Assembly (NCBI GenBank): GCA_018268315.1
Contig: JAFDWU010000006.1
Coordinates: 1-64,000 of the forward strand
Source of the DNA: Armatimonadota bacterium
GTDB taxonomy: Bacteria; Armatimonadota; Fimbriimonadia; Fimbriimonadales; Fimbriimonadaceae
Length of the DNA stretch: 64,000 bases
Reading direction: 5' to 3'
Each line of letters opens with the position of its first letter. Within the stretch, counting starts at the first letter, position 1. The translations under genes and the position numbers were made by a program. Below are positions 51,451 to 59,997 of this stretch, in pieces. The notes beneath the pieces were generated by a model. The model did no database searches and was not told where the DNA came from. It saw nothing but the letters and a program-made list of their open reading frames with translations.

Positions 51451-53490
51451 TCAGCCACCGAGGCTTATCGGAGCAGGGGCGCCAAACTTAACGGAATCCA
51501 GCGTTTGCACAATCGTTCCCAGCGTTTGGGTCTCTGCCGTGATCTTGTGGGCGATCATCACACCGCTTTCTGCCCGGTAATCCTCGTACTTCACCGTCTG
51601 CGGGCCAGCCTCTAGGGCCAGGATAAGGAAACTGGTCTTAGAGATTGTATAGGTGAGTTTTGCTCCTAGAGGGGAAGACATCACGACGAGATAGGCGTCC
51701 TCTTTCCCAACCTTGGTTTCGCCGGTGATGACCAAGGTGTAGCCGAGCTTTTCGAAGCTGCTGAACGGAGTATAAAGGGACGCCAGCGCCATCCCTTCCA
51801 GGTCGGCCCCTTGAGCTTTCTCGGAAGGCGCAAACGAGAGGTTTGTCGCGCCGTTCTTCCCATCGTAGATCGTATCAATGATGCCAAGGGATTTGCCAAG
51901 TCCGCGCAGATCCGTTGATTGGGCGCTGCGGTTCTTCGCATCTTTGTACTCGTGGATGAAAGCGTAGATGCCCTGGTTTTCAGCGACTGCGCTCCAGTCA
52001 AGAACCATGCTTGGCTTCTTGGCAAGTTCCTCTTCGCCCATAGCTTTGGCAACCTTTGCCGCTAATTCATCTGGCCGGATTGGAGAAATGAATGGCTTTG
52101 GCGTGGAAAACTTAATCTTCGCACCCGCTTGGTCCAGAACGAAGCTCTTCATCGGCTCTTCCTTTGTCGGGGGCATGAATTCGATAAAGATCTTATCTGG
52201 CGCGGGCGGGCCGATCTTGTAGCGGCGGCCACCCTGGGGAATCAGTTCCAAGTTCGGTTGTCCCTTTGGCTGAGCGAACAGCTTGCCCTCCTTGTAGGTG
52301 ACGGTAATCGAGAGGTTGATTGCAGAAGCAGTGTAGGTTCCCACCTCTGCCTCAGGGGCGGTCGCCTTGGCGGTGATTACCGGCTCTGCCGGCGTGTCAA
52401 TCAGCGAAGCCCACACCATATCAGCGACCTGGCCCTGAATCGGCGCGGCATCGAGGTTAGTAAGCAGCACGAACCCTAGATTCTCGCCGGGAACAAATGC
52501 AACTTCGGCGCTGAAGCCATCGATATTTCCACCATGTTCAACATACTTCCTTCCCTTCCAATCGCGAAGGAACCATCCGTACCCATAGTCGATCCCTGGA
52601 GCTACCGTGTTGTGCTTGGACGTGATCGCCTTATAGCTGTCTTCGCTGAAGAGCTGCCCGGAAGCCGTCTTGCCATGTGCAAGCATCAGCTTCACCCACT
52701 TGGCCATATCGGTCGCGTTGGAGGCGATGCTTCCGGCGGGCGCGATTTCAGAGATATCTCTAGGCTTCAGTAGGTTTTCTTTGCCGCTTGCTGCGCTGAA
52801 GCGGTAAGGATTCGCCTGATCGGTTGAGGCGCCTCGGTTTGTGGGCCACATGGGAATGGTGGAGTCCATGCCGAGCGGCTTTAGAATGCGGCTGCTCAGC
52901 AGTCCATCCCAAGTCGTTCCTTCCGCGTTAGATTCCGCAACGCCAGCACACAGAAACATCAGGTTTGAGTACTGAAACTTGCCGGGAAACGGAACGGTGG
53001 GTTTGATATGTTGCACAAGATCGATGCATTCCGACTGGCTGAGCTTGCCGCCGTACCAGGGAAGGTCGACGCGCATCAGGCCGCTGTTGTGGCACATCAG
53101 GTCGGAAAGCGTGATCTTCTCATCCGCCTTCTTGTCGTACATTTTGAAGCCGGGAACGTACTTCTTGGGGGAGTCCGTTAGCTTGAGCTTGCCGTCTTCC
53201 TGCGCTATGAGCATCAAAGCCGAGGTGAAAGCTTTGCTTGAGGAGCCGATGGCAAAGATGGTGTTCGGAGTCACCGGCAGCTTGTTTTCCAGGTCGCGAT
53301 AGCCAAAGCCTTGGGTGAGAATCACCTCGCCGTCCTTAACCACCGCGATCGCCATTCCCGGCACGTGAGACTGCTTTCTGGCAATTTCCAGCTTTTCAGA
53401 GAGCGTCTTGAGCTTGGTCGCCATATCCGGCGCGGAACCAAACGACAACGAAACGAGCGCGAGCGCGCAGAGTGCAATTCCTTTCCTCAT
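51451..53490 (-). CDS. Secreted beta-lactamase-fold serine hydrolase with C-terminal extension
   Basis: 679 residues. A signal peptide (MRKGIALCALALVSLSFGSA) is cleaved near residue 20. The class C beta-lactamase/esterase domain (about 25-370) has 'IFAIGSSSKAFTSALM' (SxxK), 'GKFQYSNLMFLCAG' (YxN) and 'KYVEHGGNIDGFSAEV' (HxG). A DUF3471-like beta domain (about 400-480) follows. The last 200 residues resemble outer-membrane lipoprotein-sorting LolA-type repeats ('KLGYTLVITGETKVGKEDAY', 'KVKYEDYRAE'-like 'TVKYEDYRAESGVMIAHKIT'). It may cleave cell-wall peptides or esters outside the cell; this is inferred. Confidence 0.85.
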   Translation of the reverse strand: MRKGIALCALALVSLSFGSAPDMATKLKTLSEKLEIARKQSHVPGMAIAVVKDGEVILTQGFGYRDLENKLPVTPNTIFAIGSSSKAFTSALMLIAQEDGKLKLTDSPKKYVPGFKMYDKKADEKITLSDLMCHNSGLMRVDLPWYGGKLSQSECIDLVQHIKPTVPFPGKFQYSNLMFLCAGVAESNAEGTTWDGLLSSRILKPLGMDSTIPMWPTNRGASTDQANPYRFSAASGKENLLKPRDISEIAPAGSIASNATDMAKWVKLMLAHGKTASGQLFSEDSYKAITSKHNTVAPGIDYGYGWFLRDWKGRKYVEHGGNIDGFSAEVAFVPGENLGFVLLTNLDAAPIQGQVADMVWASLIDTPAEPVITAKATAPEAEVGTYTASAINLSITVTYKEGKLFAQPKGQPNLELIPQGGRRYKIGPPAPDKIFIEFMPPTKEEPMKSFVLDQAGAKIKFSTPKPFISPIRPDELAAKVAKAMGEEELAKKPSMVLDWSAVAENQGIYAFIHEYKDAKNRSAQSTDLRGLGKSLGIIDTIYDGKNGATNLSFAPSEKAQGADLEGMALASLYTPFSSFEKLGYTLVITGETKVGKEDAYLVVMSSPLGAKLTYTISKTSFLILALEAGPQTVKYEDYRAESGVMIAHKITAETQTLGTIVQTLDSVKFGAPAPISLGG

Positions 53491-53511
53491 CCCACCTGTT
53501 AGGTTAGCATG

Positions 53512-53523
53512 GCGTTATAACGC
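53512..53523. promoter_or_regulatory. 12-bp palindrome between divergent genes
   Basis: GCGTTATAACGC is a perfect palindrome in the 94-base gap between the hydrolase (minus) and quinone reductase (plus) genes. Its TTATAA core and position fit an operator controlling one or both, perhaps one responsive to oxidative or electrophile stress; no regulator gene is adjacent. Confidence 0.4.
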
Positions 53524-53584
53524 GGGTGAGTTCTTGGACCTAACTGTGCGAGGATAAGGAAGCGCGGGTACCGTAGAAGAGGTC

Positions 53585-54289
53585 ATGGCGCGGATTCTTA
53601 TTGTCTTTGCTCATCCGGAAATCAAATCGTTCAACGGTAGCCTGTTGCGCTTTGCCGTCCGCGCTTTGGAGCAGCATGGGCACACCGTTGAGACTTCAGA
53701 ACTGTTCCAGATGGGCTTTAACCCTGTGAGCGGCCCTCACGATTTCGATCATCCGGTCGACAAAGAATATTTCAGCTATTCCGAGGAGCAAAAGCGCGCG
53801 GTTTCCCAAACCTCCTTCGCCCCCGATGTTGCCGTCGAGCAAGACAAGGTGAGCCGTGCAGATGTGGTGATCTTCCACTTCCCGCTTTGGTGGTTCTCTA
53901 TGCCCGGCATCATGAAGGGCTGGGTAGACCGCGTGTTCGCCCATGGCTACGCCTATGGAGGCGGACGATGGTTTGATGATGGTCCCTTTGCCGGTAAGCG
54001 CGCGATGCTCATCGTCTCGACCGGAGGCGCGCGGGCGGCTTACGGTGAGCATGGCCTGCAAGGAGATATCGACCAGATTCTGTGGCCGATCCACCACGGA
54101 ATCCTTCGCTTCACCGGCTTCGACGTCCTGCCGCCGTTTGTGATTTACGGCGATGAAGTTGGCGAGCCAGAGAAGGTTGAGGCGAGGCTGGCGGCAAGGC
54201 TTGCAAGGCTTCTTATGGAAGGGCCGCTTCAATTTCCAAGCGTTCACGACTATGACGACCAACTACGACGGAAAGGGACTGGCGTCTGA
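53585..54289 (+). CDS. NAD(P)H:quinone oxidoreductase, flavodoxin-like (MdaB/NQO type)
   Basis: 234 residues. The flavodoxin fold opens 'ILIVFAHPEIKSFNGSLLRF', where HPxxxSFN is the FMN/FAD phosphate loop. 'VIFHFPLWWFSMPGIMKGWV' followed by 'DRVFAHGYAYG' is the NQO1/NQO2/KefF signature, and 'MLIVSTGGARAAYG' the second flavin contact. It reduces quinones by two electrons and protects against redox cycling. The C-terminal tail overlaps the alkyltransferase-like gene by 38 bases. The start is ATG, two bases after an 'AGAGGTC' stretch. Confidence 0.92.
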   Translation: MARILIVFAHPEIKSFNGSLLRFAVRALEQHGHTVETSELFQMGFNPVSGPHDFDHPVDKEYFSYSEEQKRAVSQTSFAPDVAVEQDKVSRADVVIFHFPLWWFSMPGIMKGWVDRVFAHGYAYGGGRWFDDGPFAGKRAMLIVSTGGARAAYGEHGLQGDIDQILWPIHHGILRFTGFDVLPPFVIYGDEVGEPEKVEARLAARLARLLMEGPLQFPSVHDYDDQLRRKGTGV

Positions 54290-54575
54290 GCTCTACGAGC
54301 GCGTAGCCGAGATCCCAGAAGGGTATGCCACCAGTTACTCTGCTCTGGGGCGCTCGCTTTCGCGCCCGGTGTCCGGATTGCTTGTTGGCAAATGGATGCA
54401 TCGCTGCCCTTCAGATCACCCTTGGTGGCGGGTCTTAGCCGCCGATGGCAGTCTGGTGGTTGGCCGCAAAGACCCGATGGCCGGGCATGAGCAGCGCGAG
54501 CGCTTGGAAGCTGAAGGCTTCGCATTTACCGCCGATGGCTGCCTGATATTTGGCGAGCGATTCTGGGAGCCTTAG
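54252..54575 (+). CDS. Alkyltransferase-like (ATL) DNA repair protein
   Basis: 107 residues from the ATG at 54252, inside the quinone reductase gene. The fold is the DNA-binding domain of O6-alkylguanine transferase: 'LYERVAEIPEGYATSYSALG' (helix-turn-helix region) and 'LLVGKWMHRC'. The active-site motif PCHR is P57-W-W-R60: the alkyl-accepting Cys is Trp, and the next His is also Trp. So it binds alkylated DNA but cannot transfer the alkyl group; in other bacteria such ATL proteins hand lesions to nucleotide excision repair. It converges on xthA with a four-base overlap. Confidence 0.9.
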   Translation: MTTNYDGKGLASELYERVAEIPEGYATSYSALGRSLSRPVSGLLVGKWMHRCPSDHPWWRVLAADGSLVVGRKDPMAGHEQRERLEAEGFAFTADGCLIFGERFWEP

Positions 54576-55345
54576 AACTCGGCCAACACAACCGTGTGAT
54601 CGCTTGGCTTAGTGCGCTCGCGCGGCAGGCGGTCGATTTCGCATCGAATGCAGCGCGTTCGCATAGGTTCGGTGGCGTAAATGTGGTCAATTCGCCAGCC
54701 TAAGTTGCGCTCGTAGCCTCGCGGCAACACGAAATCCCAGAACGTGTAGTGGCCTGCGCCCTGATGGAACTGGCGGAAGAGGTCCGTAAGCCCAAACGCC
54801 TTGATGCGATCCAGCCGCGCGAACTCATCCGGGTGGTGGCCCACTTTGCCTCGCATCTTAACGGAATCGTAAACATCGTCCGGTGTAGGCGCGATGTTGA
54901 TGTCGCCAAGCCACAGCAGCTTGTCGTCCGGCCGGAAATTCTGCTGCAAGTAGAGCGCAAACCGTTCAAGCCACTTCATCTTGTAGTCCCACTTCTCGCT
55001 GCCGACCGTGTTGCCGTTCGGCACGTAGGTGTTGATAATCCAGATGCCGTCGATTTGGCAGGTGATGATTCGCCCGTCTTGCGGGAAAATGCCATCCCCG
55101 AAACCGGCTCGAACCGCGGTTGGCTCAACTTTGCTTAGGGTTGCCACGCCGTTCCAAGCCTTGATGCCGTGAAGGGCAACGTGGTAGCCCAAGTCCTCGA
55201 AATCCTCGCGCGGGAATTTGTCGTCTTCTACCTTCGTTTCCTGAATCGCGAAGATGTCCGGGTCGTTTTCAGAAAGCCACTCAAGAATGAGATCGAGGCG
55301 GGCGCGCACGGAGGCTGCGTTGTAGGTGGCGACTAGCACCGCCAA
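54572..55345 (-). CDS. xthA: Exodeoxyribonuclease III
   Basis: 257 residues, normal length. It shows 'LVATYNAASVRARLDLILEW', 'PDIFAIQETKVEDDKFP' (catalytic Glu), 'YHVALHGIKAWNGVATLSK', 'IINTYVPNG' (Tyr), 'LLWLGDINIAPTPDDVYD' (Asp, Asn), and 'LGWRIDHIYATEPM' plus 'KPSDHTVVLAEF' (Asp-His). All metal and catalytic residues are present. It cuts at abasic sites and removes 3' blocking groups in base excision repair. It faces the ATL gene tail to tail, and udgB, which makes abasic sites, lies 6.5 kb away. Confidence 0.96.
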   Translation of the reverse strand: MAVLVATYNAASVRARLDLILEWLSENDPDIFAIQETKVEDDKFPREDFEDLGYHVALHGIKAWNGVATLSKVEPTAVRAGFGDGIFPQDGRIITCQIDGIWIINTYVPNGNTVGSEKWDYKMKWLERFALYLQQNFRPDDKLLWLGDINIAPTPDDVYDSVKMRGKVGHHPDEFARLDRIKAFGLTDLFRQFHQGAGHYTFWDFVLPRGYERNLGWRIDHIYATEPMRTRCIRCEIDRLPRERTKPSDHTVVLAEF

Positions 55346-55348
55346 ACT

Positions 55349-56101
55349 TTACCGCGATGGGGCAGGCAGTGTTCGGTAGATGTCGGGAAGACAGAACGTT
55401 GCTTTGCGGCGTCGGCCCTTCGATGAAACCCGAACGGTGAACCGGTGGGGCATCTTCTCGGGAACGGCAACCGTAGCAATGTAAAGCCGACCGTAATAGC
55501 TGCCCAGCGGATAGCCGGGTGCGCAGGGCTCTGAGTCGCCAGTTGGCGCGAGGCTCGGCATCCAGTGATACCAGGGCAGATTAAGCGCCTCCCCGCGATC
55601 CTGCGTCTGCCTTTCCTCCACTTGCCTAAGCTCGAGCGGCACAAACGTAGGCTCGGCGGAAGAATCAAATTCTAGGAATGCGCGAACACTATCAAGGTCT
55701 TGCATCGGGGTTGGGCCAACTTCATCATCCGGCTCCAGGGCAGAAATTCCGGGCAAGGCTGAGAGGCGGATCATGAACGTGAGCCGGCCTTGCAGCATCT
55801 CGCTGGCCCCAAGCCAACGTCGAGTTAGCTCATCTTGGCTCCATCCTTCCGACTGCTGCATTCCGCCTAGCCACCTTGAAACGGAGGCGGGGTTCAGCCA
55901 CACGATCTCTTCCGTATCGCGCATTGCCGCGCCGTCGAAGGACGAAGCAAGCGCCATCCGGCTTTCTTCCAGCGTGCGTTCGGGACCCTTGCCGCGAGCG
56001 CAAATCTGTTGACCGCGGCACAATTCCGCCGGGCTCGGCGTGGGCATAAACCGCAATGGGTTTACCGTCGCGCCGAAGGTTGCCAGGGCGAGTGCAAGCA
56101 C
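55349..56101 (-). CDS. Secreted hypothetical protein paired with the zinc protease
   Basis: 250 residues, GTG start four bases after the protease stop, so co-translated with it. A short signal-like N-terminus (MLALALATFGATVNPLRF) is followed by a region with four Cys in total: 'AELCRGQQICARG', 'SEPCAPGY' and 'ATFCLPD'. The central part (75-175) is helical and acidic. 'LPWYHWMPSLAPTGDSEPC' and 'GSYYGRLYIATVAVPEKMP' suggest a compact beta C-domain. No family recognised. The coupling suggests it helps, inhibits or is processed by the protease; this is inference. Confidence 0.65.
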   Translation of the reverse strand: MLALALATFGATVNPLRFMPTPSPAELCRGQQICARGKGPERTLEESRMALASSFDGAAMRDTEEIVWLNPASVSRWLGGMQQSEGWSQDELTRRWLGASEMLQGRLTFMIRLSALPGISALEPDDEVGPTPMQDLDSVRAFLEFDSSAEPTFVPLELRQVEERQTQDRGEALNLPWYHWMPSLAPTGDSEPCAPGYPLGSYYGRLYIATVAVPEKMPHRFTVRVSSKGRRRKATFCLPDIYRTLPAPSR

Positions 56102-56105
56102 GTGA

Positions 56106-58832
56106 TTACCTCGGCTTGTCCGCGGTTAGACCTTTTGAGATGGCCGTGCGGCACTCTCGCAGGTAAAGCTGCGTCATTCGGTCAGTCGCCTTCGGCTCGG
56201 CGGCGGCGTATCGCGCTTGAAGTCGTCGAAGAGCGTCCGAGGCGATGGAGCGCGCGTCCTCGCTGATGGCAAGGCTTGGCGCGGAAGCCTGGTCGATCAG
56301 TATTTGCAGCGTGAAGCGCTGCAAATCTCGCCGGACCGGATCGATCCTCGTCGAATTTCCAACCTCACTGAACACGGATGAAAGAACGGCGGCATAGTGC
56401 TCATCAAGCGAGTAGTCATCCTTGCCCCCGATCTTAAAGCTATTTTCCGCAACGCGGTCAGTTGTCTCTGCGCTGAGCATGGTGGCCACCATCATCGACT
56501 GAAGGCGGGCAAGAATCTCGCGCATCGGCGCGGTCCAAGTTTGGCCCTCATAGTTATCCTCCGTCAGGTTCGAAAGGACGTTCGGAGGCATTTCAAAGGC
56601 GTCCCGCGAAAGGCAGTGGCGTGCGATTAGCTGGACGGCCTGACGTTGGAGCGCCGGGTTCACCGGCGAAAGAGTCGCTTGGTTATGAGCGCCGGTGGCG
56701 AACTCGCGCCGAGCGTGCAGACCGCCGACAAATCGGGCTGCCATGCGGCCCTGTCGGAACGACTCGATGACACTTGCCAAGATCAGGCGTGTGCGATGCT
56801 CATAGCTCTCGCCCGGCGTAGGCAGCTTGGCGATGGCATAATTGCGCATCTTCTGTGCAGCCTGGAGCAGCTTCTCGCTGTAAGCGATCGGGTCGTTGCC
56901 ATCGTCGTAGGCGACGACGTACGGATCCCAGGAATCCACGTTCTCGTCCGAGTTGTAAGCATGGCCCGGCTGGGTTGATTCGGCGGCAATCGTCTGCAAC
57001 TTAAAGCGCTCGTCGTCGGGAGTATCGGCCTCGATTGGCGTGTAGCCGTATTTGATCGCCCACTCGTCATAACTGCCAATCACCGGCGAGAAGAAAACGC
57101 CTCTGCCCTTCAGGACTGCTTGCACGTTCACCGGCAGGTAATCCATCACGCTGGCAGACATGCCGTTGGTTGCAAGGAAACGGTCGTCGTTTAGCTCCGC
57201 GAGCGATCGGGCGGTAGAGCCCTCAAAGTTGTGGCGAAGGCCAAGGCAGTGGCCGACTTCATGACAAATAACGTCGGAAATGAATTGGCGCGCGTAGGAT
57301 TCGCGGTCGACTTTCATACCGGCGATTGCTTCCATCATGTTCAGGCCCAGTCCGGCGGAGTGGGCAAGCCCTTCCGCGTATTCACAGCGCATCACGTTGA
57401 AGCCGCGCTGGGTCAGCGCGCGGTTGAAGCGCTGCTTGGCCATCCACTCGTCCGATTCCCAGATGAGCTGATCGGTGGTGAAGTCCTTCTTCTCTAAGCG
57501 CAAGGCAGCCTGAGCCGCTCTTGCAACATTGGAGGCCGCCGGCGCGGCAAAATCTTGATGCTCAGCAAGCGCGTAGGCAAGGAAGTTGGCATCGAAGGTG
57601 ATTGATGCGCTCAGAATCTCTCCCGTTATCGGGTCGATGCGCGGGATCGCCAGCGAGTAAGCCGTGCTCGGTGAGAGGGTCCAGCGGACCACGTTGTAGC
57701 GAGTGTCCGCGTGGTTGTAATACTTGTCGGTGTCGGTGGTGACCACGAGCGCGCCCTTCAGACCGATCTTCTCAAACGCCTTGTTCCAGCGCAGGATGCC
57801 TTCCTTCACGGATTCCCGATAAGCGGTTGGGATGGACTTATCCAGCACCCAAACCATCGGGTTCTTCACTTCTTTCGTGCCCGGCTTTTGCTCAAAATGC
57901 ACACGGTCGATGAATCGTTCGGTGCGGTCCGGCTTAAAGAAACGATCGAGCGAGTAGAAGCTTTGCGTGAAGAAGCCAACGCGCGGGTCGGCCAGCCGGG
58001 GCATGATCTCCTCTTCGGGGCGGTACCACAGGTGGTAGGAAAGCTCGAGCGGGACGCTTCGCGTGTCCTCAAGCTGGTTTTCCGGCCGCATGATTCCAAG
58101 CAGGATGGCGAGCGGGTTCATCTCACTGCCGCCACGGGTGCCGCTAAAGTGGAAGTGCATTCTCAAGACGGTCTCATCGTGGAAGCCCTTCACTTCATCG
58201 ACCGCGCTAAGTTCGCGGTCAAGCGTGTACTGGCCGCCAACCGCCATCGATAGCGCTTCGCTTACCAGGCGGGCCTGGTTCATGAAGAGGGCGGTGGCAT
58301 TCACGAGAATCTTCTTGTTGACGGTGTCTTCGGCTTCGATGCGGAAATCGCCAAGAATCGCTTCAGGGAAGCTGCGTTCGGCGGCTTCGTTCAACAGGTG
58401 GGTGCTGCTCCATCGGAAGCGCAAATTGGGCCGGACCAGCATGATGCGGTTGTCGTCGCGCTCCCATCGGTAAACGTCGGCGGTGGAGTCTCCCACCGGA
58501 TCACCCGCCTGCAGAACAGGGCTGACGCCCGTTCCGAGGGTGGTCTGCATCATGAACGTATCGCCCAGGTGGGCTTCGGTTAGCTCAAGCAGGATTTCGT
58601 GGCCGCGCAGGTACACCGGAAACGCCCCACCGATTCGCTCCAGGCCCTTGATCGTGGATTCATACTTCTCAGTCGACTTGATGTCGGTGGTCGGCTCCTG
58701 CTTGGTAGCTGGCTGTTCCTTCGCCTTGGCTTCGGCAGGCATGGCAGGCTCACCCGGCGGCACTGCGAAGGCGTGGCCCGAAAGGGCAAGACTCACGATG
58801 ATGGGCAGGAAGATCATTTGCGGGGGCCTCAA
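56106..58832 (-). CDS. Large secreted zinc metalloprotease (DUF5117/DUF4953 type)
   Basis: 908 residues. The signal peptide (IFLPIIVSLALSGHAFA) is cleaved near residue 23. A Lys/Glu/Pro-rich stretch (25-55) leads to a long N-terminal region with 'FPVYLRGHEILLELTEAHLG', typical of the DUF5117/5118 proteases. The zinc motif HEVGHCLGLRHN lies at 524-535, followed by a 'MSASVMDYLPVN' Met-turn at about 560, which places it in the metzincin clan. The C-terminal 300 residues are helical (DUF4953-like). It would digest proteins or peptides outside the cell. It is co-transcribed with the 250-residue gene. Confidence 0.9.
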   Translation of the reverse strand: MRPPQMIFLPIIVSLALSGHAFAVPPGEPAMPAEAKAKEQPATKQEPTTDIKSTEKYESTIKGLERIGGAFPVYLRGHEILLELTEAHLGDTFMMQTTLGTGVSPVLQAGDPVGDSTADVYRWERDDNRIMLVRPNLRFRWSSTHLLNEAAERSFPEAILGDFRIEAEDTVNKKILVNATALFMNQARLVSEALSMAVGGQYTLDRELSAVDEVKGFHDETVLRMHFHFSGTRGGSEMNPLAILLGIMRPENQLEDTRSVPLELSYHLWYRPEEEIMPRLADPRVGFFTQSFYSLDRFFKPDRTERFIDRVHFEQKPGTKEVKNPMVWVLDKSIPTAYRESVKEGILRWNKAFEKIGLKGALVVTTDTDKYYNHADTRYNVVRWTLSPSTAYSLAIPRIDPITGEILSASITFDANFLAYALAEHQDFAAPAASNVARAAQAALRLEKKDFTTDQLIWESDEWMAKQRFNRALTQRGFNVMRCEYAEGLAHSAGLGLNMMEAIAGMKVDRESYARQFISDVICHEVGHCLGLRHNFEGSTARSLAELNDDRFLATNGMSASVMDYLPVNVQAVLKGRGVFFSPVIGSYDEWAIKYGYTPIEADTPDDERFKLQTIAAESTQPGHAYNSDENVDSWDPYVVAYDDGNDPIAYSEKLLQAAQKMRNYAIAKLPTPGESYEHRTRLILASVIESFRQGRMAARFVGGLHARREFATGAHNQATLSPVNPALQRQAVQLIARHCLSRDAFEMPPNVLSNLTEDNYEGQTWTAPMREILARLQSMMVATMLSAETTDRVAENSFKIGGKDDYSLDEHYAAVLSSVFSEVGNSTRIDPVRRDLQRFTLQILIDQASAPSLAISEDARSIASDALRRLQARYAAAEPKATDRMTQLYLRECRTAISKGLTADKPR

Positions 58833-58958
58833 TTAAGGAAATCATCGGAGAGTGCAAGTCACTTCATCCGAGTTGAGCCAGTAAATTGCGCAGAAAACTC
58901 GCAATTAGTCTGAGTTCCTTATGAGCCGCAATGTGGCAACGGGCGCGAAGCCTGTTGT

Positions 58959-59369
58959 TTAGAGGGCGAAGATGCCGAGGATCGCAACGACGAAATAGGC
59001 GGCAATGGTGGCCGCGCCAGCGTAATCCTTTGCGATGCGCTGCCCAAAGAACAGCATCAAGAGGGCCACGCAGTCCATCACCCAAGCAAGCGCGATGAAG
59101 CTGTGGTCTTTGCTGAGAATTGCCAGCACTCCGCCGATCAAGGAGAGCGCGCCCGCGACAAGCTCCACGATGGTGATCGTTCCCACCATTTGCGGCACGA
59201 GCTTCGCCAGCGGAGATTTCTCGAAGTGCCCCGTGAGCCAGCCAAGATTGTCTTGGAAGTTGAACACTTTGTCGAGGCCCGATTGCAGGAAGACGGTGCC
59301 GAAGAAAAGCCCGTAGAACAGGGCGAACAGGTGCCCGGAGTTGTCCTTGATCGTTGCCGCGAAGTTCAT
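58959..59369 (-). CDS. DoxX-family membrane protein
   Basis: 136 residues with four membrane helices (about 14-31, 60-85, 92-110 and 115-135). The DoxX pattern is 'FYGLFFGTVFLQSGLDKVFN' in helix 1 and 'AGALSLIGGVLAIL' in helix 2, with 'VMDCVALLMLFFGQRIAKDY' later. Members are linked with quinol oxidase assembly or with thiosulfate and sulfoxide metabolism, but most have no known role. It is transcribed away from the secreted-protein gene at 59502; 126 bases separate it from the protease gene downstream. Confidence 0.82.
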   Translation of the reverse strand: MNFAATIKDNSGHLFALFYGLFFGTVFLQSGLDKVFNFQDNLGWLTGHFEKSPLAKLVPQMVGTITIVELVAGALSLIGGVLAILSKDHSFIALAWVMDCVALLMLFFGQRIAKDYAGAATIAAYFVVAILGIFAL

Positions 59370-59501
59370 CTGAGCAACTAGACGATCTGGCGAATTGGAA
59401 AGCCGTCAGGGAAGTCGTCCTTCTGTTGGCGGGCGCCGCGAGAACCTGACATTGTGATATGGTATTAATGGTCGGACGCTTCCGCCAAATGGAATTTGAC
59501 A

Positions 59502-59969
59502 ATGGTTCTAACAACGATAATTCTTCTGCATAGTCAGCCTGCGCCTACGGACTTTACACAACTGGTGATCGATAAGCCGGCGGTCGAGATCAAGCTGTCG
59601 GAGGCTTCAAATGCGTCATTTCGGGTCGGCTACCGGAACATCACCAAAAGAAACGTGCAGATCCGCTTCTCTCCCATCCAATGCATCTTGCTTGACTCAA
59701 AAGGGGAGGAGGTGCAAAGGAACTCGTATGGAGCGAAAACCAAACTGAATCAAATGACGGGAAACAAGGCGAAGCTGTATTCGCTTGCACCGGGAGAAAC
59801 CCGCTGGTTTGCATACGGCGCTCCGCTAAAAGAATTCAATATCGCGCCTGGCCGGTACTCGCTAATGTTCGATGCGGTAGGGCAAGCTGGCTACGCACTT
59901 AAAGGTATTGGTTGGCCATACGACCAGACGTTGGTTTCCCAGAAGATTACGGTCACGATCAAACCCTGA
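59502..59969 (+). CDS. Secreted or anchored beta-sandwich hypothetical protein
   Basis: 155 residues from ATG at 59502; a TTG two codons earlier is possible. The N-terminus (MVLTTIILLHSQPAP) may be a short signal peptide. The rest has the strand pattern of an Ig-like domain: 'KPAVEIKLSEASNASFRVGY', 'NVQIRFSPIQCILLDSKGEE', 'LYSLAPGETRWFAYGAPL' and 'FNIAPGRYSLMFDAVG'. The 'LxPGExRWF...PGRYSL' layout resembles that of the protein at 3430-4038 ('LEPGKTIRKS...SGIYSCRL'), so the two may be distant relatives. Function unknown. Lower GC than neighbours. Confidence 0.6.
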   Translation: MVLTTIILLHSQPAPTDFTQLVIDKPAVEIKLSEASNASFRVGYRNITKRNVQIRFSPIQCILLDSKGEEVQRNSYGAKTKLNQMTGNKAKLYSLAPGETRWFAYGAPLKEFNIAPGRYSLMFDAVGQAGYALKGIGWPYDQTLVSQKITVTIKP

Positions 59970-59997
59970 AGTCCGGCGCGGGTAAACTCTAGGTTCG

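Noticed and set aside
58864-59514. 216-residue minus-strand open frame over the DoxX gene
   Set aside because: Different frame from the DoxX gene, Arg/His/Pro-rich, no membrane pattern; DoxX frame is clear.
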